Assembly: GCA_012719345.1 (NCBI GenBank)
Contig: JAAYAN010000232.1
Location: 1-64,000 of the forward strand
Source: Ignavibacteria bacterium
GTDB taxonomy: Bacteria; Bacteroidota; Ignavibacteria; Ignavibacteriales; Melioribacteraceae
Length of the DNA: 64,000 bases
Reading direction: 5' to 3'
The notes under the pieces were generated by a model. It did no database searches, had not been told where the DNA came from, and saw only the letters and a list, made by a program, of their open reading frames with translations. Of this stretch, positions 1 through 8,331 are shown one piece after another (position 1 is the first letter of the stretch; each line of letters starts with the position of its first letter). The position numbers and the translations under genes are program-made.

Positions 1-599
1 ATAAAGCTTATTCCGGCAATAAGCACAACCATATACCAAATTTTACGCGGATTAAAAACATCGAGCGGCGGAAATGTTTTATCCGGCAGAAGCGGAAGAA
101 CAATTACTGTAATTATTGCAAATTTGATTGCAGCATAAAAATCTTCCTGATCTATCTTTCCGGCAAACGCGCGGAACTCGGCTTTGAGCGCGAGGAAAAT
201 TAGCATTATGACAGATATTGCAACAGGAAGAAGCAGGAAACCCCAATAGACAAGTGAGCCGAGAATAAATACAAGAATCAGTGTAATTTCAGTTGTTCCG
301 CCGGGTTTACCGTCTCGTGCTGCAAAATAGTAGGATATTGAGATAAGCATTCCGAAAACAAAAAACATTATTACGTACACGTAAATGCTCATTATCCCTG
401 CAATAAAAGCCGCTAAAAACCCGTAAACTGCAATAAGCGGAAACGTGCGAATTCCTGCAAAAGAGTGCGACCCGATTTTCTTTTTGGTTTCACGTTCAAG
501 ACCAATTAAAAGTCCGATTAACAAAGCAACAAGTATTTTATACCAGAATTCCGGTAAGGTCGGGTCAAGTCCGGCAGGGTTTTGAATAGCTCCATTCAT
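1..599 (-). CDS. MgtC/SapB-DUF4010 family membrane protein (partial, C-terminus outside window)
   Basis: Only the first 199 residues are inside the window; the frame stays open to base 1. The N-terminus has the MgtC-type signature of a hydrophobic helix followed by GLLIGLERE (about residues 28-36), then several hydrophobic segments. The visible end contains LPDKTFPP and KIWYMVVLIAGISF, which resembles DUF4010. Such proteins are polytopic inner-membrane proteins of uncertain role, some linked to magnesium or acid stress. The ATG at 599 lies directly after the U-tract of the htpG terminator, so no Shine-Dalgarno sequence is present. Family assignment is good; function is unknown. Confidence 0.8.
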   Translation of the reverse strand, partial: MNGAIQNPAGLDPTLPEFWYKILVALLIGLLIGLERETKKKIGSHSFAGIRTFPLIAVYGFLAAFIAGIMSIYVYVIMFFVFGMLISISYYFAARDGKPGGTTEITLILVFILGSLVYWGFLLLPVAISVIMLIFLALKAEFRAFAGKIDQEDFYAAIKFAIITVIVLPLLPDKTFPPLDVFNPRKIWYMVVLIAGISF

Positions 600-630
600 A
601 AAAAAAAAGTCCCGTTAATTTACGGGACTT
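600..630 (-). terminator. Rho-independent terminator of htpG
   Basis: Read leftward, a perfect 9-bp stem (AAGTCCCGT with ACGGGACTT, 607-630, loop of 6) is followed by a run of seven to eight U. It lies 33 bases after the htpG stop. The U-run touches the start codon of the next leftward gene at 599. Confidence 0.85.
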
Positions 631-662
631 ATATTACTTAATTAAAAGTTTAATTTCAAGAT

Positions 663-2573
663 TTACATATCTTTTAATTTCGTGTACCAGTCGCTTGATT
701 TGTTCAGCAAATCGTTAATTCTGTTCACAAGTTTATGCGGGTCGGTTAAGTATCCTTCCATCAAAAGAGAAGATTCGTAAAGCTGCTCGGCAACGTTAGT
801 TATGTACTCATCTGTCGGGTTGCTTTTATAAACTTTCAAAAGATTTCGCATAAGATTATGGTCGCGGTTCACTTCAAGTATTTTTTGCGGAATCGAAGAA
901 TCTTTTGACATTGTCTGCATTATCTTCTGCATTGTTGCAGACATGCTTCCATCAGGGTTTACAAGACAGGCAGGACTATCCTGTAATCTTTTGGAAATCC
1001 TGACTTCTTTCACTCTATCGCCGAGAATCTCTTTAATCTTCGACATCAAGCTGTCAAAATGCAAAGAATCGTCCTTCGATAATTCTTCGGCTTTTTCTTC
1101 GTTTTTTTCGATATTTTCAAACTTATCGAGATTAGAAAGGTCGGCTTGGTCAACTGATTTCATTTCGTAATCTTTGTATTTCATTAAAGAGTTGAGAGCA
1201 AATTCATCAAGCGGATCGAACAAATAGAGCACTTCAATTCCTTTATTCTTAAAAATTTCGAGATGCGGATTAACCTCAACCGAAGCGCGGTTTGTGCCGG
1301 ATATATAATAAATTTCCTTCTGATCTTTTTTCATTCTTTCGGCATATTCAGCAAGAGAAGTAAAATCCGTGGTCTCTTTACATTCCGAAGAATTGAAACG
1401 TAATAACTCGGCATATTTTTCCCTGTTCGCGTAATCGGAATATCCAAGTTTGAAAATACGGTTGTGTTCTTTCCAGAATTTGCCGAATTTCTCTTTCTCG
1501 TCTTTTGCCATTTTATCGAGATGCGAAAGAACCTGCGCTGTCACGCTCTGAGATATTTTCGTAAATATTATGTTTTCCTGTAAAGTCTCGCGCGAAATAT
1601 TCAGCGGCAAATCCTCGCTGTCAACAACTCCTTTTATGAAACTGAGATATTCCGGCAGCAATTCTTTGTTTTGATGCTGGATTAAAACCCGGCGAACATA
1701 TAAATCGAGCCCGTAATCCTCGCGGTTAAAGCCAAACATATCCATATTGCGCGAGGGGATAAAAAGCAAAGTGTTAAACTGAATAGGCGCATCAACCGAA
1801 CGGTGGATTATATCGAGCGGTTCGTCGTTATCGTAAGTTAAAAATTTATAAAACTCGTTGTATTGTTCTTTTGTTACCGAAGTTTTTGGTTCGCGCCAGA
1901 TTGCAGATACTTTGTTTATCTGCTCATTTTCAACTTTAATCGGGAAATTGATAAAGTTCGAATGTTTTTTAATCGTGGATTCAATCCTGTATTTCTCGGT
2001 AAATTCTTTTTCTTCTTCTTTAAGATGAATAATTATTTTTGTCCCGCGTTTTTTTGCATCTTCAAGTTCTTCAATTTCGTAACTGCCAAGTCCATCCGAT
2101 TTCCAGTGAATAGCGGCTGAGTCTTCTTTGAATGATTTTGAGATTATTTCCACTTCGGAAGCAACCATAAATACAGAATAGAACCCGACACCGAATTTGC
2201 CGATTATGTTATCCGCGCTTTGTTTGTTTTCTGCAAGCTGTTTAATAAAATCGGCAGAACCAGATTTTGCAATCGTACCAATATTGGCAATAAGTTCATC
2301 GCGAGTTAAACCAATCCCGGTATCTTCAATTGTAATTGTATTGTTTTTATTATCGAGACTGATGGCTATTTCCAGCGGAAGTTCGTTATCCACAATCTTT
2401 GTTCCGCGGTTCGATTCAAATCTCAATTTATCCAAAGCATCCGAAGCATTCGAAATAAGCTCGCGCAGGAATATTTCTTTGTGGGTGTACAGAGAATGAA
2501 CCAGAATATTTAAAAGCTGTTTTACCTCAGCTTTAAACTCGTGCTGTTCGGTATGAGTTTTTTCATTTGCCAT
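663..2573 (-). CDS. htpG: Molecular chaperone HtpG (Hsp90)
   Basis: At 636 residues this is full length for bacterial Hsp90. The N-terminal GHKL ATPase shows the expected motifs: RELISNASDALDKLR (catalytic Glu38, Asn42), DTGIG at 84-88 and GKFGVGFYS near 125. The middle domain and the C-terminal dimerisation domain follow without breaks. It acts in the cytoplasm as an ATP-driven dimeric chaperone on partly folded clients. The start is set by a strong AGGAGG six bases upstream of the ATG. It is the last gene of the leftward run that includes the protease at 2708 and ends at a clear terminator. Confidence 0.98.
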   Translation of the reverse strand: MANEKTHTEQHEFKAEVKQLLNILVHSLYTHKEIFLRELISNASDALDKLRFESNRGTKIVDNELPLEIAISLDNKNNTITIEDTGIGLTRDELIANIGTIAKSGSADFIKQLAENKQSADNIIGKFGVGFYSVFMVASEVEIISKSFKEDSAAIHWKSDGLGSYEIEELEDAKKRGTKIIIHLKEEEKEFTEKYRIESTIKKHSNFINFPIKVENEQINKVSAIWREPKTSVTKEQYNEFYKFLTYDNDEPLDIIHRSVDAPIQFNTLLFIPSRNMDMFGFNREDYGLDLYVRRVLIQHQNKELLPEYLSFIKGVVDSEDLPLNISRETLQENIIFTKISQSVTAQVLSHLDKMAKDEKEKFGKFWKEHNRIFKLGYSDYANREKYAELLRFNSSECKETTDFTSLAEYAERMKKDQKEIYYISGTNRASVEVNPHLEIFKNKGIEVLYLFDPLDEFALNSLMKYKDYEMKSVDQADLSNLDKFENIEKNEEKAEELSKDDSLHFDSLMSKIKEILGDRVKEVRISKRLQDSPACLVNPDGSMSATMQKIMQTMSKDSSIPQKILEVNRDHNLMRNLLKVYKSNPTDEYITNVAEQLYESSLLMEGYLTDPHKLVNRINDLLNKSSDWYTKLKDM

Positions 2574-2707
2574 AAATTCCTCCTAATTTTGTCATCAATT
2601 ATCTTCTGATATTTCTTAACATTTTTATATTACTTTCCGAAATGTTGATTTTTTGCGCGCTAAAAATAATAAGATTTTTAGATAAAATGAATTCTGTTTA
2701 TAAAATA

Positions 2708-4360
2708 TTACTCTAATTCTTTTAAGAAATTTTTATAATTCTTTTCTTTTTTTAGCAGCGAAATGGCGGCTGCAAATTGCTTATCATATTTTAACGATTC
2801 TTCAATTCTGCCTTTTCTTCCATTGCTGCGGGCAGCTATTTCTTCATTAATTTGGGCAAGAATATCACCTTTAAATTTAATAAGCTCGTTCTGTTTTTCT
2901 TTTTCAATTTCACCAAGTATTTCTTTTGCTTTTAACGAAATCTCTTTGTTGGAAGCGATAGATTCTTCCGCCTCTTTTTCAAGCTGTTTTGCCAGACTTT
3001 CAATTTTGGAAGTGTATTCGAATTCCTGAGTTTTAAGATATTTTAAAAACTTCTCAAAAAGCTGATCCTGCGAAGTTGATAATTTAGTTTCAGGATTTGT
3101 TGTGTTGAAATAGTTTGTAGCAAATTTAAAAAACATTCCCCGTGCAAGAAGATTTGTTACCTGATCGGACTCGGATGTATTAGAAACAAGAGTATCCGGG
3201 CTTATTCCTCCGGCGCCTTTAACAATTCTTTTATTTCCGGTAAAATAATCGATGCTGTCAATAACTTCCTGTCTGTCTTCGTTCAAATTGTGATTGCTGT
3301 AATCTATTTTTTGAATACATCTTCCGCTTGGGGTGTAATATTTAGCTGTGGTCATCTTTAAAGAAGTTTTTGCCGTTACCGGAATTATAGACTGCACAAG
3401 TCCTTTTCCGAACGATTTTGTTCCCAGAATTACTCCTCTGTCGTGATCCTGAATTGCTCCTGCAACAATTTCGGAAGCCGATGCTGAATTTTGATCGATT
3501 AAAACAACAAGTTTTGTATCGCCGGCAAGTGGTTTTTCTTTGGAGTTAAATTTCTTCATATCAGTTGAATCCCTGCCTATAACAGATACTATTAATGAAT
3601 TGCTTTCAACAAATTTTTCTGTTACATCCACTGCTGCATCAAGCAATCCGCCCGGGTTTCCGCGCAAATCGAGCACGATGGAATTTATTTCACCTTTGTC
3701 TTTCAGCTCGATAAGAGCTTTTTTAATTTCGTCGCCGGCAGTTCTCGAAAAGCTTGTAAGTTTAAGATAAACATTACCCGATTTTTCGGGATAAAAACCG
3801 TAATACGATAAATTTTTAATTTCAATTTCTTCGCGGAGAAGATTAAAAACCATTTTCCCTTCATTGCCTTCGCGCTGAATTATAATGACCACTTCCGTAC
3901 CGGCATCTCCTTTTATTAGCGAACTTATTGTGCTGTAATTCTTCTCGTTTACATCAACGCCGTTTATGTTTACAATTTCATCACCTATCATTATTCCCTG
4001 TCTGTATGCCGAATAGCCTTCAATTAAATCCACAACAATTACTTTTTTATTTCTAACGCCTATTGTTGCACCTACGCCGCCGTATTTTCCGTTTGTTATA
4101 ATTTCAATATCTTCTTGTTTTTGTTCATCGTAATAACTTGTATAAGGATCAAGCGTAGAAAGCATTCCTTCAATTCCTGCTTTCATAAAAACCTCCGGGT
4201 CTACAACATCCACATAATTAAGTGATATTTCGCGGTAAATTTTCCCGAATATATCAATGCTCTTGTTCATTTTGAAGTAAATATCGCTATCACCCTGTAC
4301 AAAAGCCGTAATTATTATTAAAACAGGAACCAGAAAGAATTTAGCGTTTATATTTTTCAT
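2708..4360 (-). CDS. S41 family carboxy-terminal processing protease (CtpA-like)
   Basis: The protein has an N-terminal signal anchor (residues 3-20), a PDZ domain (about 85-175, with GYSAYRQGIMIGDEIV) and an S41 catalytic core. The Ser/Lys dyad is visible as Ser294 in NSASASEI and Lys319 in GTKSFGKG, 25 residues apart as in known Ctp proteases. A charged, coiled-coil-rich tail (about 420-550) follows the core. These enzymes cut C-terminal tails of envelope proteins. The frame opens upstream at a TTG (4381) that overlaps the tmk stop, but the ATG at 4360 starts directly at the signal anchor and is preferred. tmk and this gene are probably cotranscribed. Confidence 0.93.
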   Translation of the reverse strand: MKNINAKFFLVPVLIIITAFVQGDSDIYFKMNKSIDIFGKIYREISLNYVDVVDPEVFMKAGIEGMLSTLDPYTSYYDEQKQEDIEIITNGKYGGVGATIGVRNKKVIVVDLIEGYSAYRQGIMIGDEIVNINGVDVNEKNYSTISSLIKGDAGTEVVIIIQREGNEGKMVFNLLREEIEIKNLSYYGFYPEKSGNVYLKLTSFSRTAGDEIKKALIELKDKGEINSIVLDLRGNPGGLLDAAVDVTEKFVESNSLIVSVIGRDSTDMKKFNSKEKPLAGDTKLVVLIDQNSASASEIVAGAIQDHDRGVILGTKSFGKGLVQSIIPVTAKTSLKMTTAKYYTPSGRCIQKIDYSNHNLNEDRQEVIDSIDYFTGNKRIVKGAGGISPDTLVSNTSESDQVTNLLARGMFFKFATNYFNTTNPETKLSTSQDQLFEKFLKYLKTQEFEYTSKIESLAKQLEKEAEESIASNKEISLKAKEILGEIEKEKQNELIKFKGDILAQINEEIAARSNGRKGRIEESLKYDKQFAAAISLLKKEKNYKNFLKELE

Positions 4361-4377
4361 AAATTTCCATTTCCCTT

Positions 4378-4986
4378 TCAAATACTTAAAACCTTATTTT
4401 GTATTATTTCGTGAATTTCGCTTATGGACTTTGTTCCGTCTATAGTTACAAACCTTTTTTCGGTATCTGCCAGATACAAATATCCTTCGCGCACTTTCTT
4501 GTAAAAATCGCCTTTTGTGTTTTCAATCCGGTCAAGCTCAAGTGCTGCAATAGCTTTTTTCCTTTCCGAAATCACCTCGAGAGGAATATCGATAAAAAAA
4601 GTAATATCGGGAACAGCTTCCGAAATAACGAATTTCATTAAGTCATTAATAAACTGAACAGGAATTCCGCGTCCGAAACCTTGATAAGCAAAAGACGAAT
4701 CGTGAAACCTGTCCGAAATTACATATTCATTGTTTTTCAATTTCGGAAGAATCACTTCCCGTACAAGCTGCGCGCGCGCAGATGCAAATAACAACAATTC
4801 GCAATCTTCAAACATTCCCGAATTTTTCTTATCTAATAGTATTTCGCGAATTTTTTCCGAGATTAAAGTGCCGCCCGGTTCGCGTATTAAATTTACTTTT
4901 TTATTTTGTTTTTCAAGAAAATCCGATAAAAGTTTTACCTGCGTCGATTTTCCGCAAAAATCCAATCCTTCAAATGTTATGAACAT
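4378..4986 (-). CDS. tmk: Thymidylate kinase
   Basis: This 202-residue enzyme phosphorylates dTMP to dTDP in the cytoplasm. The P-loop is GLDFCGKST (residues 7-15), which fits GxxxxGK[ST] although Phe and Cys replace the usual small residues. The REPGGT motif and the DR motif in ISDRFHDSSFAYQGFGRG are intact. The lid region is short and basic (SERKKAIAALELDRIE). One base separates it from the upstream ybbR-like gene, and its stop falls just before the start of the S41 protease, so the three form an operon. Confidence 0.95.
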   Translation of the reverse strand: MFITFEGLDFCGKSTQVKLLSDFLEKQNKKVNLIREPGGTLISEKIREILLDKKNSGMFEDCELLLFASARAQLVREVILPKLKNNEYVISDRFHDSSFAYQGFGRGIPVQFINDLMKFVISEAVPDITFFIDIPLEVISERKKAIAALELDRIENTKGDFYKKVREGYLYLADTEKRFVTIDGTKSISEIHEIIQNKVLSI

Positions 4987-4987
4987 A

Positions 4988-5899
4988 TCATTTCTGTTTA
5001 ATTATATAATCAAGTCTTCTTGGCTGATAATCAATTACCGTAACATAATCGGGAACCTTAATAACGGGCTTTAAAGTTCCTAAAGTATCGTAAATTGCCG
5101 CGGAAAAATTTATTTCTGCAGCAATATCCGTATCTTTCATCGAAGCAAGTTTTTTTATCCCGCCGCGCAAAGTAATTTCCAGCGTTCCTGGTAACAACAT
5201 AAGTTCCTTGCCGGCAGGCGAATTTGTAACTTTTACCAAAATTTTGTCAAACTTTTTATCAACAATTTTCTGGACTTCGAAGTTTACCGAGCAGCCGTTA
5301 AATTCGTAAGAAATCCCCTGCTCCATAATTATCGGCAGAAAAATGGAGTAATCTTTTTCAAGATTTTTAAGCTCGAGACGTTCGGTTTTAACCTCGTCAA
5401 TTATTTGCACAAGTGTTTCGGGTCCGCTTATTCTTATTGAATCGGGAAAATAAAACACATCCGATGCAAGTCCGTAACCTTCTCTAAAATTTAATTTTAT
5501 ATCAGTTTTAACCTTAACTGTTTTTTTTACAATTCTATCAACGTAGTAATCAATTTTTTCGGGGTAAATTTCCAAAATCTGCCCCGTGCTTGTTAACCAT
5601 ATATTCTGGTCAAGCTCGTTCCTTATATAAGCGTGTTTCATTCCAATTTCGTTTTTAGCGGAAATTTCGTAATCTCCCGTATTGCTCCAAATCTGCTTAA
5701 CAAGTTTAATTCCGCGCCCTTTAATTGTAAAATCAATTTCATCGGAACTTTTATATCCAACTGCAAATCCTTCGGGAAGATGAATGAATTTAACTTTTGC
5801 TTTAACTACCGCGCGGTATTCATCGGCAAGCGATACATAAACCCAAAGAATAACCGAAAACAGCGATACAAAAATAATAGTTAATGATTTTCTTTTCAT
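4988..5899 (-). CDS. YbbR-like domain protein
   Basis: A single N-terminal membrane segment (residues 5-25) is followed by repeated beta-rich modules of the YbbR type. Each module has the characteristic run of short strands and the DIKLNFREGYG and YFPDSIRISGPETLVQ stretch near 145-180. YbbR proteins in Firmicutes regulate the c-di-AMP cyclase CdaA and usually sit next to its gene. No cdaA is present here, and the neighbours are tmk downstream and the shell genes upstream. Role in this organism is unknown. Confidence 0.82.
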   Translation of the reverse strand: MKRKSLTIIFVSLFSVILWVYVSLADEYRAVVKAKVKFIHLPEGFAVGYKSSDEIDFTIKGRGIKLVKQIWSNTGDYEISAKNEIGMKHAYIRNELDQNIWLTSTGQILEIYPEKIDYYVDRIVKKTVKVKTDIKLNFREGYGLASDVFYFPDSIRISGPETLVQIIDEVKTERLELKNLEKDYSIFLPIIMEQGISYEFNGCSVNFEVQKIVDKKFDKILVKVTNSPAGKELMLLPGTLEITLRGGIKKLASMKDTDIAAEINFSAAIYDTLGTLKPVIKVPDYVTVIDYQPRRLDYIIKQK

Positions 5900-5948
5900 G
5901 GTATGAAATATAAAAAAAATGAATCTCTTTTATCCGGTTTTTATAAAT

Positions 5949-6710
5949 TTATTTAAGAATTGTCCTGAAATAATCCAGCAGTTCTTTTCTGTTGGCTTTC
6001 GAAATATCTCTTCCGAAAATAGGAAAATTTTCTGTAATCCTTGCCAAGTGACGCAATTCGTGCACATTCATATTATCCATTTCTTCGATAGGAGGAATAT
6101 TCGAAATGCTCAGTTTTTCCTCACTGCTTTCTTCCGGAAATAATGTATCTCTTTCTGTTTCCTTTAACGGTAATTCAACACTTTTCTTGTAAGATTCCGA
6201 AAAAGATCCGTCTTTAACCGCTTCTGTTTCTTTATAAATTATTTCTCCGGAATTTTCAGCATCAGAGTTTATCGGATTTCCCTGTTCAATTTCTTTTTCA
6301 ATTTCTTTTTCAGGTTTTTCTTGCGGTATTGCTTTTTCGTCAATGCTTTCAGTTTCTTCGTGTAAAATCAGTGTTTCGCTTTTACTTTTAGTTTTTTCCT
6401 GATTGTCTTGTTCTTTTTCTTCTTCACAGGATATCGTTTTTTCCTTTTCAGTTGAGGAATTTATTACTGCAGCAGGATTAATGATTATGCGCGTATTAAC
6501 AAATATCGACATCCGTTTTACGGCTTCTTCCGCTGCTTCTATTGCATACTGAACCGAAACGGATTCTCCCTCTATCTGCAAAAAAACAGTGCCGCCGGAT
6601 AAGTATTCTTTATTCATCAGTTTTATATCGGCAGTTTTAAACATTGCATCCGCTGCGGCAATTACTGCGGCAAAACCTTTTATTTCGATCAATCCAAATG
6701 CCATTTCCAT
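5949..6710 (-). CDS. BMC-domain shell protein with long acidic linker and C-terminal helical domain
   Basis: Residues 1-88 are a BMC (hexamer-forming microcompartment shell) domain closely related to the upstream gene product: both share IE/T-KG, a run of Ala around AAADAMFKTADIKL, and K-E-x-x-x-GG. The pore-lining stretch reads YLSGGTV. Residues about 95-210 are a highly acidic, Glu/Lys/Ser-rich linker that is probably disordered. The last 40 residues (LRHLARITENFPIFGRD, then SKANRKELLDYFRTIL) look like two helices joined by a loop, resembling Rho-N or SAP-type modules; I cannot name the family. An attachment role for cargo or nucleic acid is inference only. The gene starts 10 bases after the preceding shell gene. 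Confidence 0.85.
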   Translation of the reverse strand: MEMAFGLIEIKGFAAVIAAADAMFKTADIKLMNKEYLSGGTVFLQIEGESVSVQYAIEAAEEAVKRMSIFVNTRIIINPAAVINSSTEKEKTISCEEEKEQDNQEKTKSKSETLILHEETESIDEKAIPQEKPEKEIEKEIEQGNPINSDAENSGEIIYKETEAVKDGSFSESYKKSVELPLKETERDTLFPEESSEEKLSISNIPPIEEMDNMNVHELRHLARITENFPIFGRDISKANRKELLDYFRTILK

Positions 6711-6719
6711 AGCTTTTAT

Positions 6720-6998
6720 TTATCCCTTTTTTGGCAGTAAACTTTCGGTATCATGGTGCGGACGCGGAATAACGAGAACCGAAACAAGTTCGCCGGTTTT
6801 TCTCGCTGCTTCGGCTCCAGCTTCTGTTGCTGCTTTTACCGAACCTACATCCCCGCGGATTATTACGCTAACATAACCGCCGCCTATAATTTCTTTTCCA
6901 GTTAATTTAATATCTGCAGTTTTTAACATTGTATCGGCGGCTTCTATTGCGCTTGCCAAACCTTTTGTTTCAATTATCCCGAGCGCTTCAATCGTCAT
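6720..6998 (-). CDS. BMC-domain hexameric shell protein (PduA/CcmK type)
   Basis: This 92-residue protein is a single BMC domain of standard length. It matches PduA-type proteins along its whole length: [19 protein letters not shown], then [16 protein letters not shown], and the end VIPRPHHD. The central pore loop reads IGGG where PduA has IGSG, so the pore should admit small polar metabolites. The frame opens at an ATG at 7013, but the ATG at 6998 has GGGGAG seven bases upstream and gives the usual short N-terminus. A good sigma70-like promoter lies just upstream. No vertex protein, no encapsulated enzyme and no other shell gene is visible in the window. Confidence 0.95.
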   Translation of the reverse strand: MTIEALGIIETKGLASAIEAADTMLKTADIKLTGKEIIGGGYVSVIIRGDVGSVKAATEAGAEAARKTGELVSVLVIPRPHHDTESLLPKKG

Positions 6999-7033
6999 CT
7001 TTTTGCTCCCCATTTTTATTTTATTTCTGCCCG

Positions 7034-7062
7034 AAAATAGTTTAATAGCCCTTAAATGTCAA
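7034..7062 (-). promoter_or_regulatory. Sigma70-like promoter of the shell-gene operon
   Basis: Leftward, a consensus TTGACA (7062-7057) is separated by exactly 17 bases from TATTTT (7039-7034). Transcription would start near 7027, about 30 bases before the preferred start codon at 6998. This is the best promoter match I found in the window. Confidence 0.65.
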
Positions 7063-7125
7063 TTTAAAAACAGGAATATTGGTAATTTTTGTAAAAGGAA
7101 TAGTTAACATCTGGCGGAAAGTATA

Positions 7126-7512
7126 TTATATTGTGTACGGTATCAGAACATACTCCAAGTCCGGATTGAAATCTTTTGTATTTCGCGTTACTAATTTAAG
7201 CTTGTTTTTTATTGAAATTGCCGCTTGAAACGCATCAGGCAGTTTCAATTTATTTTTTCTGCGTAATTCCGCTGCAAGGTCTGCAATATCATTGTCAATA
7301 TTCAAAGAAACAAAACTGTCCAATAACATTTTAATTAGTTTTATTTCATTATCGTCAGCCCCAGCTAAAACTTCTGCCCTTGTAATAAAGGATATTGCGC
7401 ATCCTTTACTTAAACTGTCTTCCAGCCATTTTGTAGCCTTAGCTTCTCCGTTAAGGTGATCAATAATAATGACCGAATCTACTAAGAATGTCAAATGCGT
7501 TTTCATTCCCAT
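7126..7512 (-). CDS. vapC: PIN-domain toxin ribonuclease (VapC-like)
   Basis: The 128-residue protein has the four acidic residues of PIN nucleases: Asp12 (FLVDSV), Glu47 (RAEVLAG), Asp93 (LPDAFQAA) and Asp114 (TRNTKDF). VapC toxins are magnesium-dependent RNases that cut tRNA or rRNA and are held inactive by their antitoxin. The reading frame overlaps the end of the upstream ribbon-helix-helix gene by 10 bases from the ATG at 7512. A second in-frame ATG at 7506 gives a 4-base ATGA overlap. It is the last gene of a two-gene module. Confidence 0.93.
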   Translation of the reverse strand: MGMKTHLTFLVDSVIIIDHLNGEAKATKWLEDSLSKGCAISFITRAEVLAGADDNEIKLIKMLLDSFVSLNIDNDIADLAAELRRKNKLKLPDAFQAAISIKNKLKLVTRNTKDFNPDLEYVLIPYTI

Positions 7513-7736
7513 TCGGATCTCATTTTATCAATATATTCTAACGCATCTCTCTCTCTGCCCCTCCAAATTCCCGATGTTTCACTTAAAATGGAATTATCAC
7601 CGCTCTTTTCTATCCGGTTTTTATATTCTAAAATCGCTTGCCGGATTGTTTCGGCTGCGGTTTTTTTATTTATATGACTGTAATTATCAATCCAATTTTT
7701 TAATTCGGATGGTAACGATATTATTGTCCTTAACAT
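7503..7736 (-). CDS. vapB: Ribbon-helix-helix antitoxin (VapB-like)
   Basis: The N-terminal half (MLRTIISLPSELKNWID, then NKKTAAETIRQAILEY) fits a ribbon-helix-helix DNA-binding domain. The C-terminal half (RGRERDALEYIDKMRSEWE) is charged and is expected to wrap the toxin. The frame extends upstream to a GTG at 7760, but the ATG at 7736 has GAGG five bases before it and is preferred, giving 77 residues. An 8-bp inverted repeat at 7763-7782 lies directly upstream and is a plausible autoregulatory operator. It pairs with the PIN toxin. Confidence 0.88.
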   Translation of the reverse strand: MLRTIISLPSELKNWIDNYSHINKKTAAETIRQAILEYKNRIEKSGDNSILSETSGIWRGRERDALEYIDKMRSEWE

Positions 7737-7762
7737 TTTAACCTCACTATTTACCGGCACAA

Positions 7763-7782
7763 TATATCACCTATGTGATATA
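7763..7782. promoter_or_regulatory. Inverted repeat, candidate TA operator
   Basis: TATATCAC (7763-7770) and GTGATATA (7775-7782) form a perfect 8-bp inverted repeat with a 4-base centre. It sits 27 bases upstream of the antitoxin start at 7736 and overlaps the last codons and stop of the preceding ParE-like gene. Ribbon-helix-helix antitoxins commonly bind such palindromes. Binding is inferred. Confidence 0.5.
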
Positions 7783-8000
7783 CAATCAAGGTAAAAAATA
7801 ATAAAGTAAAAATATTTATTAACACTTTCCTTGGTATTAACGTTATATTCTGAAAATAATTCAGGATAGTTACTTATAATTGAAATAGTTCGATTTATTT
7901 CTTCAATGAATCTGTCACCCAAATCATCATTTTGCAAATTATAATATTTTATTGCTTCTTGATATTCTTTATAAGCAGGTTCAAGAAAATCTATTTTCAT
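7767..8000 (-). CDS. RelE/ParE-family toxin, short C-terminus
   Basis: The first 55 residues match ParE/RelE toxins well: EPAYKEYQEAIKYYNLQ, LGDRFIEEI and ISNYPELFSEY. The end (KYFYFIIFYLDCISHR) is compressed. The family normally continues with a strand, a conserved His and an Arg-x-Pro tail, so about 10 to 15 residues seem to be missing. At 77 residues it is shorter than the usual 90 to 100. It may be a weakened or inactive toxin. It overlaps the antitoxin gene by 20 bases, as is common in this family. Confidence 0.8.
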   Translation of the reverse strand: MKIDFLEPAYKEYQEAIKYYNLQNDDLGDRFIEEINRTISIISNYPELFSEYNVNTKESVNKYFYFIIFYLDCISHR

Positions 8001-8199
8001 TTTTCAGGATTTCGCTATAAGGAATGCTTTTAATTTTGTCGCTGCTAAATAAATTATACCTTCTTTCTGCTTCATCTTTCCACAGTTCTTCAATATCTTT
8101 ATTTGGTTCGCTTAAACTTTTTGAAAGCATCTCAATAATTACAATTTTTTCAGAAGCGCTTAAATTTAAAGCATTGTCTAAAATATTTTTTGTATTCAT
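7981..8199 (-). CDS. Addiction-module antitoxin (TIGR02574/PF09720 type)
   Basis: This 72-residue acidic protein has the features of the small unstable antitoxins that partner RelE/ParE toxins: a helical N-terminus (LNLSASEKIVIIEMLSKSL) followed by EELWKDEAERRYNLF and a short tail. It overlaps the downstream ParE-like gene. No SD sequence stands out before the ATG. Together they form the first of two adjacent toxin-antitoxin modules. Confidence 0.85.
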   Translation of the reverse strand: MNTKNILDNALNLSASEKIVIIEMLSKSLSEPNKDIEELWKDEAERRYNLFSSDKIKSIPYSEILKNENRFS

Positions 8200-8331
8200 T
8201 TATTTCTCAAAATCATTTTTTTAATAATAAAAAAGAAGAAGCTCAATTTCAAGTGAAAGGAAAGTAATAAATATACGCTTTTTCTCGCTCCGTGAAATCA
8301 TTAGCAGCTAACAGCAAATCATTCTTTACTT

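Noticed and set aside
7767-7800. Frameshift as the cause of the short ParE-like C-terminus
   Set aside because: Neither alternative frame after 7800 continues into the expected His and Arg-x-Pro tail, so a simple single-base shift is not supported.
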